A stretch of DNA of 64,000 nt from the NCBI GenBank assembly GCA_030427885.1, contig JAUICM010000007.1, forward strand, positions 186,001-250,000, in the 5' to 3' direction. Below the pieces are notes generated by a model, which was not told where the DNA came from, did no database searches, and saw only the letters and a program-made list of their open reading frames with translations. Shown piece after piece: positions 33,401 to 43,500 of the stretch. Made by a program: the position numbers and the translations under genes. Position 1 is the stretch's first letter, and every line of letters starts with the position of its first letter. This stretch comes from Rhodothermia bacterium (lineage in GTDB: Bacteria; Bacteroidota; Rhodothermia; Balneolales; Balneolaceae).

Positions 33401-34968
33401 TCTCCCCAGTTCGCCACGTTAGTTCCATCTAATGGCTGATCACCTGTATCAAGATCTCCGTCAATGTCTTGTGCATCATAGTGAAAAACAACGTTAGAAA
33501 TATCAGTTGACAGATCAGAATACACTTGAGTCACCAACATATCTCTTGTCATGGTATTACTTGAATAGAAAAGATCGTTGACAGTGAAAGAAATAGTCCG
33601 GGTGCTTAGATCCGGTGATGACCCATCAGTATTCTGATATGTTACAGCTCGAAGTGCTGCCTGATAATCGGCTACGCTGGCGCGACCAGAAAGAGTGAGG
33701 ATTCCAGTTCCTGAAGACCATGATCCTGAGATCAACATGGTATTCGAGAAATCGAGTTCATCTTCAGAGCTGTCATAGTTACCCGTAATCTGAATTGTTG
33801 CTCCATCTATAGAATCAGCAAAAGGGGTGGAAAGGGTTATCTCGGAAGTGATATAAATAGGAGCACCACCAGCAACGGAAGATATAGGTGAGGATTCAAT
33901 ATTTGCCAGAATCGGGGGTTCATCCGATTCAGTTAAGAAATTCACAGGGTCATCCTGATTCAGGTATTCAGTATTGATCCAATCAGCACTTCTTGCAGAA
34001 TTCGAGATCCTTACCTCATCAACCCATCCATTAAGTGACCAGGCGGAACTTGAAATCGTCAGTGGGTTATTATTAGTTGAAAAATTACCTGCTGTACCTG
34101 TTACATCTAAGATTCCATCAATATAAATAGCACTGCCAGATCCTGTGTTGGTGAATGTTACATAATGAGTAGCACCCGAAGTGAGGGTGGAGGATGATTC
34201 AGCAATATTAACATTGTCATCAGCAAAACGCAGTGTTTCCTGAGAACGGATCCATGTGGCATATGACTCATTATAATCTCCTTTGGTGATCAGATCAGGA
34301 ACATCACCAAAATTATCTATTCGAATCCACACTGAGATAGTTAAATCGGAGGTAATATCCAGTGTTGGATCGTCCGCTATTGAGATATAGTCGTTATTAG
34401 CTGAGTTAAAATCCCTGGCGTTTCCAATTTTTCCCGAAACTGAGGCAGTTCCATTATCAGTTCCATTATTTCCGTTTGCAGTTGCATCAGCCATATCCTC
34501 CAGATGCATAACCAACTGGTAATTTGCATCCCAGGTAGAAGGTGTTGATTGATCCGTGGTTTGAGACAGGTTACCAAAATAGATATAGAAATCAGTATCA
34601 GTGGTAGCATTTAATGTAGGGAAGCGAACCCATGCCTGTATCTGGCCGGTTCCCGAAATATAAGTTTCCAGCTCATGATCTAACTGGGTTGTACCATCAG
34701 CAGCAGTAAATGCAATATCAAAGCCATTAGGGCTTTTAACCAATCCGGAGCCAGCAGATAAGTCAGAGTCAGTCAGGTCGATGAGAACAGGAAAATTGGA
34801 AAGGTCAGACGCAGAAATCTCACTAACCTTAGTGTTATCAATACTGAATTTTTTTCTGTATTCGTAACCAGGTAATTGAGCGTTTGCCAGATCATAAAAA
34901 AATATGCTCAAAAACAAACTAACTATAAAATAAACAGTGCTTTTAGCCCGACTGTATACCACAACCAA
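27421..34968 (-). CDS. Giant T9SS cargo protein with DUF2341, LamG and cadherin-like repeats (2515 aa)
   Basis: After a signal peptide (ends DLANAQ) come a DUF2341 domain (about residues 35-145: YRKKFSIDNTKVSE...FPVLIDLT) and a LamG/concanavalin-like domain (about 150-335). Four 100-residue repeats follow, with the core 'ISGNYxxxEDELxFS...GTLTLSGxAxxAxYQxALRxVxYxN', and two more LamG-like domains lie between them. Then there are Ig-like/invasin-type repeats with 'VQLKDAYGNNLSSGG', and a 'GWRMISSPV...GDLFDGTLTQGF...' module shared with the two other giants. The C-terminus is a type A T9SS sorting domain (NYPNPFNPTTSI to FLKKMTLIK). It is probably anchored to or released at the cell surface and binds glycans or cells. 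Confidence 0.82.
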   Translation of the reverse strand: MVVVYSRAKSTVYFIVSLFLSIFFYDLANAQLPGYEYRKKFSIDNTKVSEISASDLSNFPVLIDLTDSDLSAGSGLVKSPNGFDIAFTAADGTTQLDHELETYISGTGQIQAWVRFPTLNATTDTDFYIYFGNLSQTTDQSTPSTWDANYQLVMHLEDMADATANGNNGTDNGTASVSGKIGNARDFNSANNDYISIADDPTLDITSDLTISVWIRIDNFGDVPDLITKGDYNESYATWIRSQETLRFADDNVNIAESSSTLTSGATHYVTFTNTGSGSAIYIDGILDVTGTAGNFSTNNNPLTISSSAWSLNGWVDEVRISNSARSADWINTEYLNQDDPVNFLTESDEPPILANIESSPISSVAGGAPIYITSEITLSTPFADSIDGATIQITGNYDSSEDELDFSNTMLISGSWSSGTGILTLSGRASVADYQAALRAVTYQNTDGSSPDLSTRTISFTVNDLFYSSNTMTRDMLVTQVYSDLSTDISNVVFHYDAQDIDGDLDTGDQPLDGTNVANWGDRSDNALGSGTDLSASATPAGDQPVFDSYYMGERGGLLFDGMNDAMTPPNNTILNTSDFYEKSFAALFRTGNSVAGLQIIYEQGGATRGYQISVKDGSAYAFVWNSNEWSGGNQYKSINLGTVIPNESYIIIASQESTTGNTWSASMNGGSIIQQTNVDYQRSHSGSAKIGEEDGTRDPATTGNNPTGLNSFSGYIGELISWNSALSNGQITSVYNFLCDKWCNEAPVVSSVEGSNLDFTEGDSPVSITNSLVISDADNTVLDSAKVIISGNYTPSEDELAFSDGVITGSWDSGSGTMTLTGNANLAQYQTALRSVTYENTNTVNPSTALRQIDFKVFDWDDSSNIDSRTVNIIALNSSPTLSGVSGGPESYSEGDGAVSMSFTAAISDVDDTNMEAATIQIVSNYYSGEDYLDFTDTGNITGSFSVLSGTLTLSGSATVAEYQTALENVTYENTSSDPVEVTRTISFKVNDGDNDSNTESRSLNVSAINSSPVLSNLEGTDLTYPQEAINISNTISVYDPDDTMIDSALVLITGNFKAVEDSLLYSTLYGIEGIYDETTGKLKLFNTASFGDYETALRSVEYYNYATIPTGPERTISFLAYDDDEAESDTVKRVIEVSAVESISNLLVWLRADAGFDTTGAGEVTTWYDQSGNNNDFSGVANTGTEPTYSLSNTAFGGKPAINFAGNGDHFEDANGENYINGLSEFTLFLVYKSDLTNTDRGLWHAVIPDNDDKTFTIRYDADGANTGGAFSNVVKTGILANDPDNQLESFSDIQTTGAQITSLHWESGSVYDLYVDGILNNPSSAAAPPTGTISSATTAIVGKGGKDHPFENNNRSWDGLIAEVILYGRNLSEVERESVEDYLSVKYSSAIRKITAATGGSAISADNANGAFTTLTGPIIQEGFPGELTNSGTIVLTAPSGYRWNTGSSPVATIDAAYGGSTNLNASFTSFSGDSSTAKFSISSESTSNPGQITFSGLQVRPNTGVLPNTGNILNTGTTGQGGATNYGTLTMVPGVIDSLTFVQQPSITNVNSSITPSVRVQLVDQFGNSVETPAVNIDIAKQSGPGSLSGTTTIATNVLGIAVFDDLTFDNIGVHELVTSSEAYKTEISNSFNIVNAGTLTGFKIERVPSGNISTKSAGQSFDIKITAIDGTQTTVTTFNGTVVITSSCSMGSGQGTTTNFASGILNSHTVSITVIGNCTITATNSAGSETGISNSFNVTPGAASAATSIITASPTVILNDGASTSTITVQLKDAYGNNLSSGGSAILLSETEGSLGSVTDNANGTYTSILTSSTSITTSTITGTLNAVAITDNANVEFAAFSHIWESQLGSPAVASDWFDTQNWNVGSVPGASSVVLIPANPTEGNEFPVVDVTNTTISALSIESGAELTVSGSVNFVVTGDVTGNGDILGSNNDSLTVGGDIDVPDITLGTVIFNGSSEQSITSPHTFVNLELNNPTSLFPTDNLTVTGTLTLTDGELFIPSGKNLISQAQLYGSGVIRFQRIITTVKGWRMISSPVSTTFGDLFDGTLTQGFTGATYDPASLPMDSVLQPNVFTYIESYPGTDNQRFRVPANTSQSIVQGQGMWVYVFGDIATDSRYNDPLPDTLDVSGQEWDGNGTEVNFGVTYNTSADSGWNFVGNPFGAAINWNSPSNWTKTNISSTIYIWDPAANSGNGEYLTWNGTTGTLGSGIIPPFQGFWVKANGPSPVLKVKKTAKTTGGNFLRKENHASTPVLELVAQTNGLSKRTSIMFSDTGTRGVDEMDAYRLVPFSDSRIDFFSTLENGEQLAINNQPKSFNYRIKIPLVLDAFIEGNGTEGEYTISISGMKGIPDDWIITLIDNSNGKEIDLRQEQDYTLYHNTIGKAETNYNPYSPQYRQKSRYKHVKNRLTLLISTEEIEANIPKEVYLHQNYPNPFNPTTSIPFGLDEDSDVSLIVYDMLGRKVQTLVSGFRSAGNHEIQFNTGRLASGVYVYRLTTSKGTFLKKMTLIK

Positions 34969-35073
34969 TTTAATTTTAAACCAAATATAGGAGAGGTTTT
35001 ATATACAAGGGGATAGGTTAGTTCATTCTAACTCACTATAGGTAATAGTAATGTTAAGTACTTTTAATAAACC

Positions 35074-38000
35074 TTATTTAATCAGGGTCATTTTTTTGGT
35101 GAATACACCATCGCTTGTTACAAGTCGGGATATATATACTCCTGTTGAAAGGCCCCGGGTGTTCCATTCAAAGGTGTGAAATCCGGCTGTAAGTTCAGTA
35201 TCAATCAGAGTAGCTACCTCTCTACCGAGTATATCATAAACCTTTAGCTGAGCATTACTTTGGATCGGGATCTGGACATCAATTTTGGTAGAAGGGTTGA
35301 AGGGGTTAGGATAGTTCTGAGATAATCCGAACTCATCAGGTAAGCCTCGGGCATCATCACCTGGTGATATCTTCAGTGAAAATCGTTCTGATACCCCTTT
35401 TCTTTTGGTTTGGCCTGAAAGTCCCGAAACTGTTTTAGTTCGTTCTTTAGAATTAGCAAGTTTGAACGAATACTCAGTTTTATTATTTAGAATGGTTTTC
35501 TGTTTGGTTACCTGATCAATAAGGGTCAATTCCCATGAATCCGGTATGTTTGTAATGGAATCTAATTTGATCGTTATTTCGTCAGATAAAGTTTTTCCAT
35601 GCATGTATCCATCAATATAAACAGGGATTTCAAGGTCTATCCCAAATTTCCGGTAAAGATTATTTATCACAAGAGGGGTGCCATCATCCATTCGAGTATA
35701 GATCTCAAGAAAAGTATCGGTGAAAGGCTCGAGCAGGTAGGCATCATATCTGTCTTTACCCATTGAGCCGTTTTCAGAGAACATGATAAAGGTTTCTTTC
35801 TCAAGACTATCCGTTGAAACAGAAAGAGAAATAACAGGAGGAGGTTCCGATTTAGCTTTTACAGGTTCAGATTCAACATCCTCTTCCACATTATAAAAAA
35901 CACCACCACTGGTTTTAATACCATCTTTAATGATGAGTGATGGTAATGTTCCATTCGCCCTTACCCAAAATGCCTGAAAAGGAGCGATAAGTCCGTTTCC
36001 AAGAGATCCATATACTCCATTCCAAACCAGGTAATCTCCGTATCCACTATTCGCAGTATGATCCCATACATAAATGGAGGCGTCGATTTTTGTGGTATCC
36101 CAATTGGAGGTATCATCCCAGTCAATAGTAGCGCCAAAAGGATTGCCTACGAGGTTCCAGCCATTGAACGAAGGATCCTGATCGGTGGCTTCTGTGTAGG
36201 TTACATTCAGATCGAACTCACTGGACGTAAATGTATTTTCAGTCCCGACATCTCCAACATCAATAGTGTCTGGTAAGGAAATGTTCTGATATCTGGAATC
36301 TGTAGGGACATTTGGAAAAATATATACAAAGTATCCTAAGCCCGGTGTGATGGCGGTGCTGGCATCTGTTGGTGCTCTCCATCGTCGAACATCTGAAATA
36401 GGCCCTTCCTCAGGAGTGCCCGAAAGGTCAGGATTATAAGTTTCATCATACCACACAACACTGGGCTGATTACTAGCTCCAACACCCACGTCGGCACCTG
36501 TATAGCCCTGGGTTAGGATGCCACCTAAGAAGTCTCCAAAGGTTTCTGTATCAACAGGGGATGAAATCGCATACCATCCAGCCTCTGAGAAAATTCGTTG
36601 AAACCGGATATTTCCGCTGGTTATACTTCTGGTATCCGCAAGAAGATTAGTGCCGGAACCCATGATCAGGTCTCCCGAAGTCATTGTAAGAGTGCCGTCA
36701 ACAATAAGATCATCATCAGCAATAAGCGCTCCGGATGATTTATTTACAGTAAGGTTGTTGAATGAATCCAGGAAGCTGACCTCCTGATCGGTAGTTCCAT
36801 TGAATTCAACAGTAGTGGGTTCTGAAGTGATATTTGTGATGTTCAGGTTCCCTCCGATACCAATAGTGGTACCACTGGCTACCAAAGTATTGGCAGTGAG
36901 TGTTCCATCAACCTGTATAGTGCTTCCTGAAGTCAGGTTAAGAGTACCATTGACGGTTGTATTATCCTGGAAAGTAACAGTTGCACTTGTGTTAGTTATG
37001 GAAAGGGTACCATAAGTAAGGTCTTCGCTTAAGGTTTGTATTCCGGTACCATTCAGAGTAACATCAGAAGTTGAAAAGTCAGCATTGGTCAGCGAGATGT
37101 CACCAGCAATAATGATGTCTGATGCAGAAGTGTTCAGAGTACCGGATCCTGTAAGACTTCCGTAGAGTTCCATGGTTGTTCCCGAATTCATATTCAGGAT
37201 AGCTCCGGGGCCAATATTCAGCGCAGTACTTGCATTAATATACCCGGAACTGGATACGGTAACAGGTTGGCTGGTATTTGTAATATTTAAATTACCAGAT
37301 ACAACACTCCCTGAAATGGTTTGAGCGGTGGTTCCATTAAAGTTTACGGTAGAGCCAGCCGCATTCAGGTTATCAACACTAACATTACCTCCAACATTGA
37401 CCGTGGCATTATCAACGATCATTGTACCTGCACCGGTAATATCTTCAGTTACATTAAATGTAAATCCTGATTCCACATTCAGAGTAGCAGAGGATTCAAT
37501 TTCAATAAAAGCAACAGTGATTGGGGATCCGGCATCAGTAAGAGGAAATTTCACTGCATTTGTTGGAATACTGGGAATCAAAATAGCCTGGGATGAGGTG
37601 GGTACTCCTAAGGTCCAGTTACCTGCTCTGCTCCAATCCAGTGGATTTGAACCCCCGCCACCAGAACTTGTCCATTCATTTACCTCAGCGACATATAAAG
37701 TAAGATCATCCGTAGTAATAGTGTTTATAGTTGCATTAATAGTCAGTATCTCAGCGACTCCATTTGCATCAATTATTCTTGTGTAGGTTCCATCCACATT
37801 ATTAGTCAGACTTCCATTCCAGGTTGAGGAAGGAGATACGGGATTTGAAATATCAAGAGAGATAGAACTCACCTCTGTATTATCAAGCAGATTATTACCA
37901 TACTGATCTTTAAGCTGAACTGTGATTGTTGTTGAACCCGAGGTATAATCGATAAATCGATTTGCTGATGTAACTGTACTGGTAGGGACATCCAGAGATG

Positions 38001-40434
38001 CCGGAACAATGGTGAAAGCAGTAGTAGTCCCTGTTTGAGAGCTTACAGAATTTGTTGCAGTTATTGTGGCATCTCCTGCTCCCGATTCAGTCAGAGTAAT
38101 TGAATGCCCTAATAACTCACCATTGGATAATGAAAATGTTCCAAGACCAGAGGAGCCTGTTTTATTGGATGTGATATCCACACTCCCATTGAAAGAGGTG
38201 ACGGTATTATCGTTGGCATCCTGTGCATATATGTTGATATCAAAGGAGGTGCCAGCGGTCTTATTTGAAACAACGTCCAGTTCAACACCAAACTTCGAGA
38301 GCCCGCCGGGGGAATATGTTATAACGATACTTGAGTCCGCGGGATTACCATCAATGGTAAAGCCAATGGTTGCTGTTCCGGCAGTTGTCGGAGACATAAG
38401 CTGTTGTTCATATGTACCGTCATTATTATCAGTGATTGACGAAACCAGACTCCCATTACCACTTTCAATATTAAATAAAACAGGATAGCTTGCTCCTGCG
38501 CTGGAAGTATATAAGTTACCAAGTGTATCTACGATCTGAATCTCAAGCAGGGTAGTGGAGGCTCCATCAGCAACAATGGAAATAGGTGCAGCCGAAATAG
38601 TGGAAAACACGGTAGATGGTTCTGCTGGAATAACATCAAAGCTGTTACCCGATGTTGAAATTGAGTTTCTGGTTGCATTGATAGAAAAATTACCAGTTGC
38701 TCTGAGAACGAGTGTATCTAACACCTCCCCTCCAAAAAAAGACTCTGTACTGTCATTCAGTCCGAATCCATTATTACCGGTAGAGCTTATGAAAGCTCTT
38801 CCCGAAAAAGATTCTAAAAGTGCGCCACCACCGTCTACGGCTGAGATCTTTAAAAAGAGGGAATCACCAGCAATATGTGTTCCAATGGTTCCCGTACCCA
38901 GGGAATAGCCAACGGTATCAATAACAAAGTTTGCCAAAGTACCTGAACTAACTATGGTGAATGAACCGCTTGTCACGGGTGTTAGAGTTGCTCCATTATC
39001 ACTTGCTGTCAGGGTATAAGAGCCGTTTTTACTTAGTTCCACATCGGTAAATGTTGCCAGACCAACATCAGTATTTACCGGAGTATAGGTAATGTTACCA
39101 CCATTAGGTCCTGAATTTATGGCCAGGTTGATCTGTGTTCCGGACTGCGAAACATTGTTACCAAAAGCATCCACAATTTGAACGCTTGGATTTGGGGTAA
39201 GAGGAACATTTTTTTCACCATTTGGAGGAGAAACAGTAAAGGATAGAGCTGAAGCGCTTGCAGGATCAACGGTTATTGTAGCAGAACCTAATTGAGAGTA
39301 TCCGGAAACATTGAAATTGATGGTAATATCATCAGCTACCTGATGGCTCAGATTTGTGAAAGTGGCAATACCTGCTGAAAAGTTTACATCCACATCTCCC
39401 TGAAGAGTACCCGTTCCAGTTCCCCGAGAAGCCACTAATTCGTTTCCGCTAAAACTCGTTACTGTATTACCATAAATATCTACCATCTTAACCACCGGTT
39501 GCTGAGCCAAGACAACTCCTGCGGTAACTGAAGCGGATGGGGAAGTATCAAAGGCCAGGTTATTTGCCACACCTGGGATCACTGTTATAGTACCTGAGGG
39601 GACTGAGTTAAGACCGGATTCATTGGCTTGTATCTCACCTTCACCTACTAAGGTACTGTTAAGGATAGTACTAAAAGAATTGAATTCCGAAGAAAGATTA
39701 GCAGTTTCTACATTATCGACTGTACCAGTTACTTCCCAGCTGTCAGCTTCGATCGGGCCAATAAGGTTACCAAACTGATCTCTTGAAATGGCATAAACTT
39801 CCAGGTCAGTACCAGCATCAAGATCCTGTACAGGAACTACTACTCCACTGCCATCATCCATAGTTTCAACAGAGATTTCTGCTGGATTTCCAACCACCAG
39901 GCTTAGATTTCCATAACTTATTCCGGATGGAACGGCCGTACCCGAATTGGTGATCATCTTAGTACCACTAAGAACCCCGCTTGTTGGTGCGATCTGTATA
40001 TTTGAAAATGTAATGCGACCGGCGCGATTACCTCCGTTATCACTTGTTTGAGAGACTGTAAACGTAATAGTAGAAGAGGTGGGGGTGGCCGTTGCCGATG
40101 AAAGTTGTAGTTTGGTTTGTCCATTCAAACCCGGGGCTAATGTAACGGTGGCAGTAACTGTCTGGGCTGTATTGAATTGCCAACCAGATGGTGCATTCAA
40201 TACAATGGTACCTAGGGAAATCTGGCCTGCTGCGCTTTCCGTTATCAAAGGTCCTGTTAATGTGGTGTATGTGATAGGGTTAGCAAAATCAGCATTGAGG
40301 CCTGTTCCACCAGTAGCTGCGGTAACAGATTGTGCAACAGAAATTGTCTGAAACGCAGCAGAAATCACAAGCACTGTAAACCAACTTATCCAGTTCTTGA
40401 AATTCGAAATAATATGAGACTTCGCATAACTCAT
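35074..40434 (-). CDS. Giant T9SS cargo protein with Ig-like repeats (1786 aa)
   Basis: The 1786-residue product has a signal peptide (ISAAFQTISVAQ) and opens with a module, VTAATGGTGLNADFANPITYTTLTGP, that also occurs inside the 2515-residue protein (ITAATGGSAISADNANGAF). Many Big/invasin-like repeats with 'VQLKDQYGNNL', 'VDIYGNTV' and 'VDAFGNNV' cores follow. Next comes an autotransporter-like repeat region with 'GTLNLTSGSTIQVDGTLTAN' turns, the shared GWYAISSPVDTETFGDFLGGILTQGY module, and a T9SS sorting domain (NYPNPFNPSTKIDV to FTKKMTLIK). It lies between the two other giants. A surface adhesin or matrix role is inferred from domains. Confidence 0.8.
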   Translation of the reverse strand: MSYAKSHIISNFKNWISWFTVLVISAAFQTISVAQSVTAATGGTGLNADFANPITYTTLTGPLITESAAGQISLGTIVLNAPSGWQFNTAQTVTATVTLAPGLNGQTKLQLSSATATPTSSTITFTVSQTSDNGGNRAGRITFSNIQIAPTSGVLSGTKMITNSGTAVPSGISYGNLSLVVGNPAEISVETMDDGSGVVVPVQDLDAGTDLEVYAISRDQFGNLIGPIEADSWEVTGTVDNVETANLSSEFNSFSTILNSTLVGEGEIQANESGLNSVPSGTITVIPGVANNLAFDTSPSASVTAGVVLAQQPVVKMVDIYGNTVTSFSGNELVASRGTGTGTLQGDVDVNFSAGIATFTNLSHQVADDITINFNVSGYSQLGSATITVDPASASALSFTVSPPNGEKNVPLTPNPSVQIVDAFGNNVSQSGTQINLAINSGPNGGNITYTPVNTDVGLATFTDVELSKNGSYTLTASDNGATLTPVTSGSFTIVSSGTLANFVIDTVGYSLGTGTIGTHIAGDSLFLKISAVDGGGALLESFSGRAFISSTGNNGFGLNDSTESFFGGEVLDTLVLRATGNFSINATRNSISTSGNSFDVIPAEPSTVFSTISAAPISIVADGASTTLLEIQIVDTLGNLYTSSAGASYPVLFNIESGNGSLVSSITDNNDGTYEQQLMSPTTAGTATIGFTIDGNPADSSIVITYSPGGLSKFGVELDVVSNKTAGTSFDINIYAQDANDNTVTSFNGSVDITSNKTGSSGLGTFSLSNGELLGHSITLTESGAGDATITATNSVSSQTGTTTAFTIVPASLDVPTSTVTSANRFIDYTSGSTTITVQLKDQYGNNLLDNTEVSSISLDISNPVSPSSTWNGSLTNNVDGTYTRIIDANGVAEILTINATINTITTDDLTLYVAEVNEWTSSGGGGSNPLDWSRAGNWTLGVPTSSQAILIPSIPTNAVKFPLTDAGSPITVAFIEIESSATLNVESGFTFNVTEDITGAGTMIVDNATVNVGGNVSVDNLNAAGSTVNFNGTTAQTISGSVVSGNLNITNTSQPVTVSSSGYINASTALNIGPGAILNMNSGTTMELYGSLTGSGTLNTSASDIIIAGDISLTNADFSTSDVTLNGTGIQTLSEDLTYGTLSITNTSATVTFQDNTTVNGTLNLTSGSTIQVDGTLTANTLVASGTTIGIGGNLNITNITSEPTTVEFNGTTDQEVSFLDSFNNLTVNKSSGALIADDDLIVDGTLTMTSGDLIMGSGTNLLADTRSITSGNIRFQRIFSEAGWYAISSPVDTETFGDFLGGILTQGYTGADVGVGASNQPSVVWYDETYNPDLSGTPEEGPISDVRRWRAPTDASTAITPGLGYFVYIFPNVPTDSRYQNISLPDTIDVGDVGTENTFTSSEFDLNVTYTEATDQDPSFNGWNLVGNPFGATIDWDDTSNWDTTKIDASIYVWDHTANSGYGDYLVWNGVYGSLGNGLIAPFQAFWVRANGTLPSLIIKDGIKTSGGVFYNVEEDVESEPVKAKSEPPPVISLSVSTDSLEKETFIMFSENGSMGKDRYDAYLLEPFTDTFLEIYTRMDDGTPLVINNLYRKFGIDLEIPVYIDGYMHGKTLSDEITIKLDSITNIPDSWELTLIDQVTKQKTILNNKTEYSFKLANSKERTKTVSGLSGQTKRKGVSERFSLKISPGDDARGLPDEFGLSQNYPNPFNPSTKIDVQIPIQSNAQLKVYDILGREVATLIDTELTAGFHTFEWNTRGLSTGVYISRLVTSDGVFTKKMTLIK

Positions 40435-40589
40435 ATCTTACTTTTTGTAGCCCGTCTTTTATTCCAGATCTTTAATATTAGAAACCATTAATGACTCCTG
40501 AATATCGAGAAATTACTACTCATTAAGAAATCATTGGGCATTTCTAACAACTACGGAAACAGGACAGGATCAGATTTCGAAAGAGGAGA

Positions 40590-43500
40590 TTACTTAATAA
40601 GGGTCATCTTCTTGGTAAATACTCCTTCCGAAGTAATAAGTCGGTAAATATATACTCCGGAGGCCATACCGCTTGCATTCCATTCCATGATGTGTAAGCC
40701 TGCTCTCATTTCTTCATTCGCCAGGGTGGCAACCTGACGTCCAAGCATGTCATAGATGGTTAATGTAACCTGACTTTGTATCGGGATGGAAATTTCGATC
40801 TTGGTAGAAGGGTTGAAAGGATTGGGGTAGTTTTGTGAAAGCTCAAAAGAATCGGGTAGATCGACAGCATCTTTGCCTGGTTTTATAACAATAACAAAAC
40901 GGGTATCAGAAGCTTTTGCTTTTGAGGAGATCTTAGGCCTGTCTTTTACATTTCTATTAGGAGCAGTTTTCCCTCGTTCTGAAACAAAATTGAAGGGAAT
41001 GGTTTTGCCCTCTGTAATTTCATAGATATCCCCAGTCTTTTTGTCTTTAAGGTAGATAGACCAGGCTGATGGAACTCCATCAAAATCTTTAAATTCGAAA
41101 TTCATTGGTTTTGAAACTGAATATCCGCCGGAATATGCCTCGACCTGAAGAGGGATCTCAATAGGTTTACCAAAAAGCCGGGGTAAGTTGTTAATAGCAA
41201 ACTTATCACCTGACTCAGCAACTGAACTTAGTTCGATATAGTTTTGAATGCCTGATACTGGCAATAGACGGTATGCGTCAGATTTATCTTTCCCGATACT
41301 TGCATAATCCGTAAACATAAAATGTGCAGAGGCCTTTGAATTATCATCTCCCAAAACAATACTGAATTGTGGATGATGAGTCGAATTTCTAAGGTCTGCT
41401 TTCCCATTCCCGATAAAAGATCCGCCGGTTGTTTTTGCACCTTCTTCTACAATAAGTGAAGGATCTGCAATAGTATTATCATTGGCTTTTACCCAGAAGC
41501 CCTGAAATGGAGCGATCAATCCATTTGTTGGAAGGTCTCCGGTAGTGCCATTCCATGTTTTATACTGGTTTGTGGTGTAATCCCAAACATAGATAACATC
41601 GTCAATATCTGTTTTAGTCCAGGCACCGCTATCCCAATCGATCGTAGCAGCATATGGGTTTCCAACCAGATTCCATCCGGTGTCTGCTTCAGCAGTATAG
41701 GTCACGCCCAGATCTACAGGGCCTTCATTCTCCTGTCCCTGAACACTAATTGTTATAGGGAATGGGTTATTATAGCGGGTATCTGTGGCAATATCACCAA
41801 AAATATAAGTATATAGACCTTGTCCGGGGACCAATGAATTGGAAGCATTGGAAGGAGCTCTCCATCTTTGATTATCAGTTCCTTCATAGGTCTCGTCATA
41901 ATACAAGACGTTTGGTTGGAGGACTGAATCTAAAGGAAGGCTTGCCGGATCATAGTAAGCACCAGAATAACCCTGGGTGATAATGCCATCAAAAAAATCG
42001 TCAAAATCGGAGTCGATAGGAGAGGAGAGGAGTCTCCATCCATTGGAGCCCGTGATAGTATGCTTCATTTCCAGATAACCCGAACCGATAGTTTTGTTGT
42101 TTGCAATCAGGTTGTTTCCCGATTCTATCGTAAATGCCCCGGCAGTCAGATATAGAATACCGCTAACAGTCAGGTCGTTGTCAATTGTAACTCCATTGGA
42201 ATTATTGATTGTAAGGCTGGATACTGTTGAAGGCAGACCTGAACCGGTGATTTGTGCTGAAGTACCGGTGTAATGATATTTTCCTGAAGATCCGAATGTT
42301 CTGGTAGTTGTTTGAATATTTCCGGTAGCTCCAGAAGAACTTATTCCATTCGGAGATCCAATCTTTAATGTGCCAGTGGTTACTTCAAAAGTACCGGCGC
42401 CTGATATAGTTTTGGTACCCAAAGTGAGTGTTCCTCCACTTCCAACCCTGAGTTTAGATGCGGTTTTAACTTCAACCGAGGTTTGACTGGTGATAGAGGT
42501 AGTACTGGCAATAGTAACTACATCACCGTCTCCAACAATAACAGTTGCGCTAGTGGTGTTACCGGGATTTTTTGTAGCAGCTGGACCCGAATGACTAACT
42601 CTGGACCAGGTACTGTTAGATGCCCAGTTACCTGATGTGATGCTGTAAAATGTGATTGGGCCAAATTTTGTAAATCTCTTTTTATGATTCACAGACAAAT
42701 TCCCACCATCTGCACTCACAAAATTATTCATAGTGATCTCATACTCATAATCCTTTGAGAACGGAGTTGTAAACAGAATTGTAGCCTTTGTACTATCAAC
42801 TCCGGTATTAAGAGTAATACTTGATATAGTGAGAGTAGAATTGTCACTTAATCTTTTTACACTATAATTCGCCGAATTTTGAACACCAGCGGGTATCATG
42901 GCCTTGTTGAAAGTAAGTACAACTCTAATAGTATCTGGAGGGGCAGCAGTTACAACAAATGGTGCAGGACTTTGTACGTTACCCGCACCACCGCCTCCTA
43001 CTTCTCCCTGAACATCAAGCTGATCGTCATCTTCTACAACAACGCCACCGCCATCATTAACAGTTAGGTCTCCGGTGATAGTAACAGTATTCTCGCTACC
43101 ACCGTCTGTATTGAATACTGCTCCAGAATCAACTATAACATTATGAAACTGGACATCACTTCCGGCAGAAACTGTTTGAGTTGAGTCTCCGCTGAAAACT
43201 ACTGTACCGGAATCCGGATTGAAATTACTATTGTTGTTGATAGTAAAATCACCTTCTAAAGTGATGGTTGAGTTACCGGCATTCACTTGTCCTCCGGCAG
43301 TAAAGGAGGCGTCACCACCGACATTAAGGCTTCCGGAATTGAGATCAATTACCCCACCACTGCTAAGGGAAGCGTTGCCACCAATTGTGATAGAGCCATT
43401 ATCTACACTCATATTACCATTACTGGTGAAATTAGCGCTACCAGTCACGTATACATCAGCGTTCTGAACATTGAAGTACCCACCACTGCTCACGTTTACA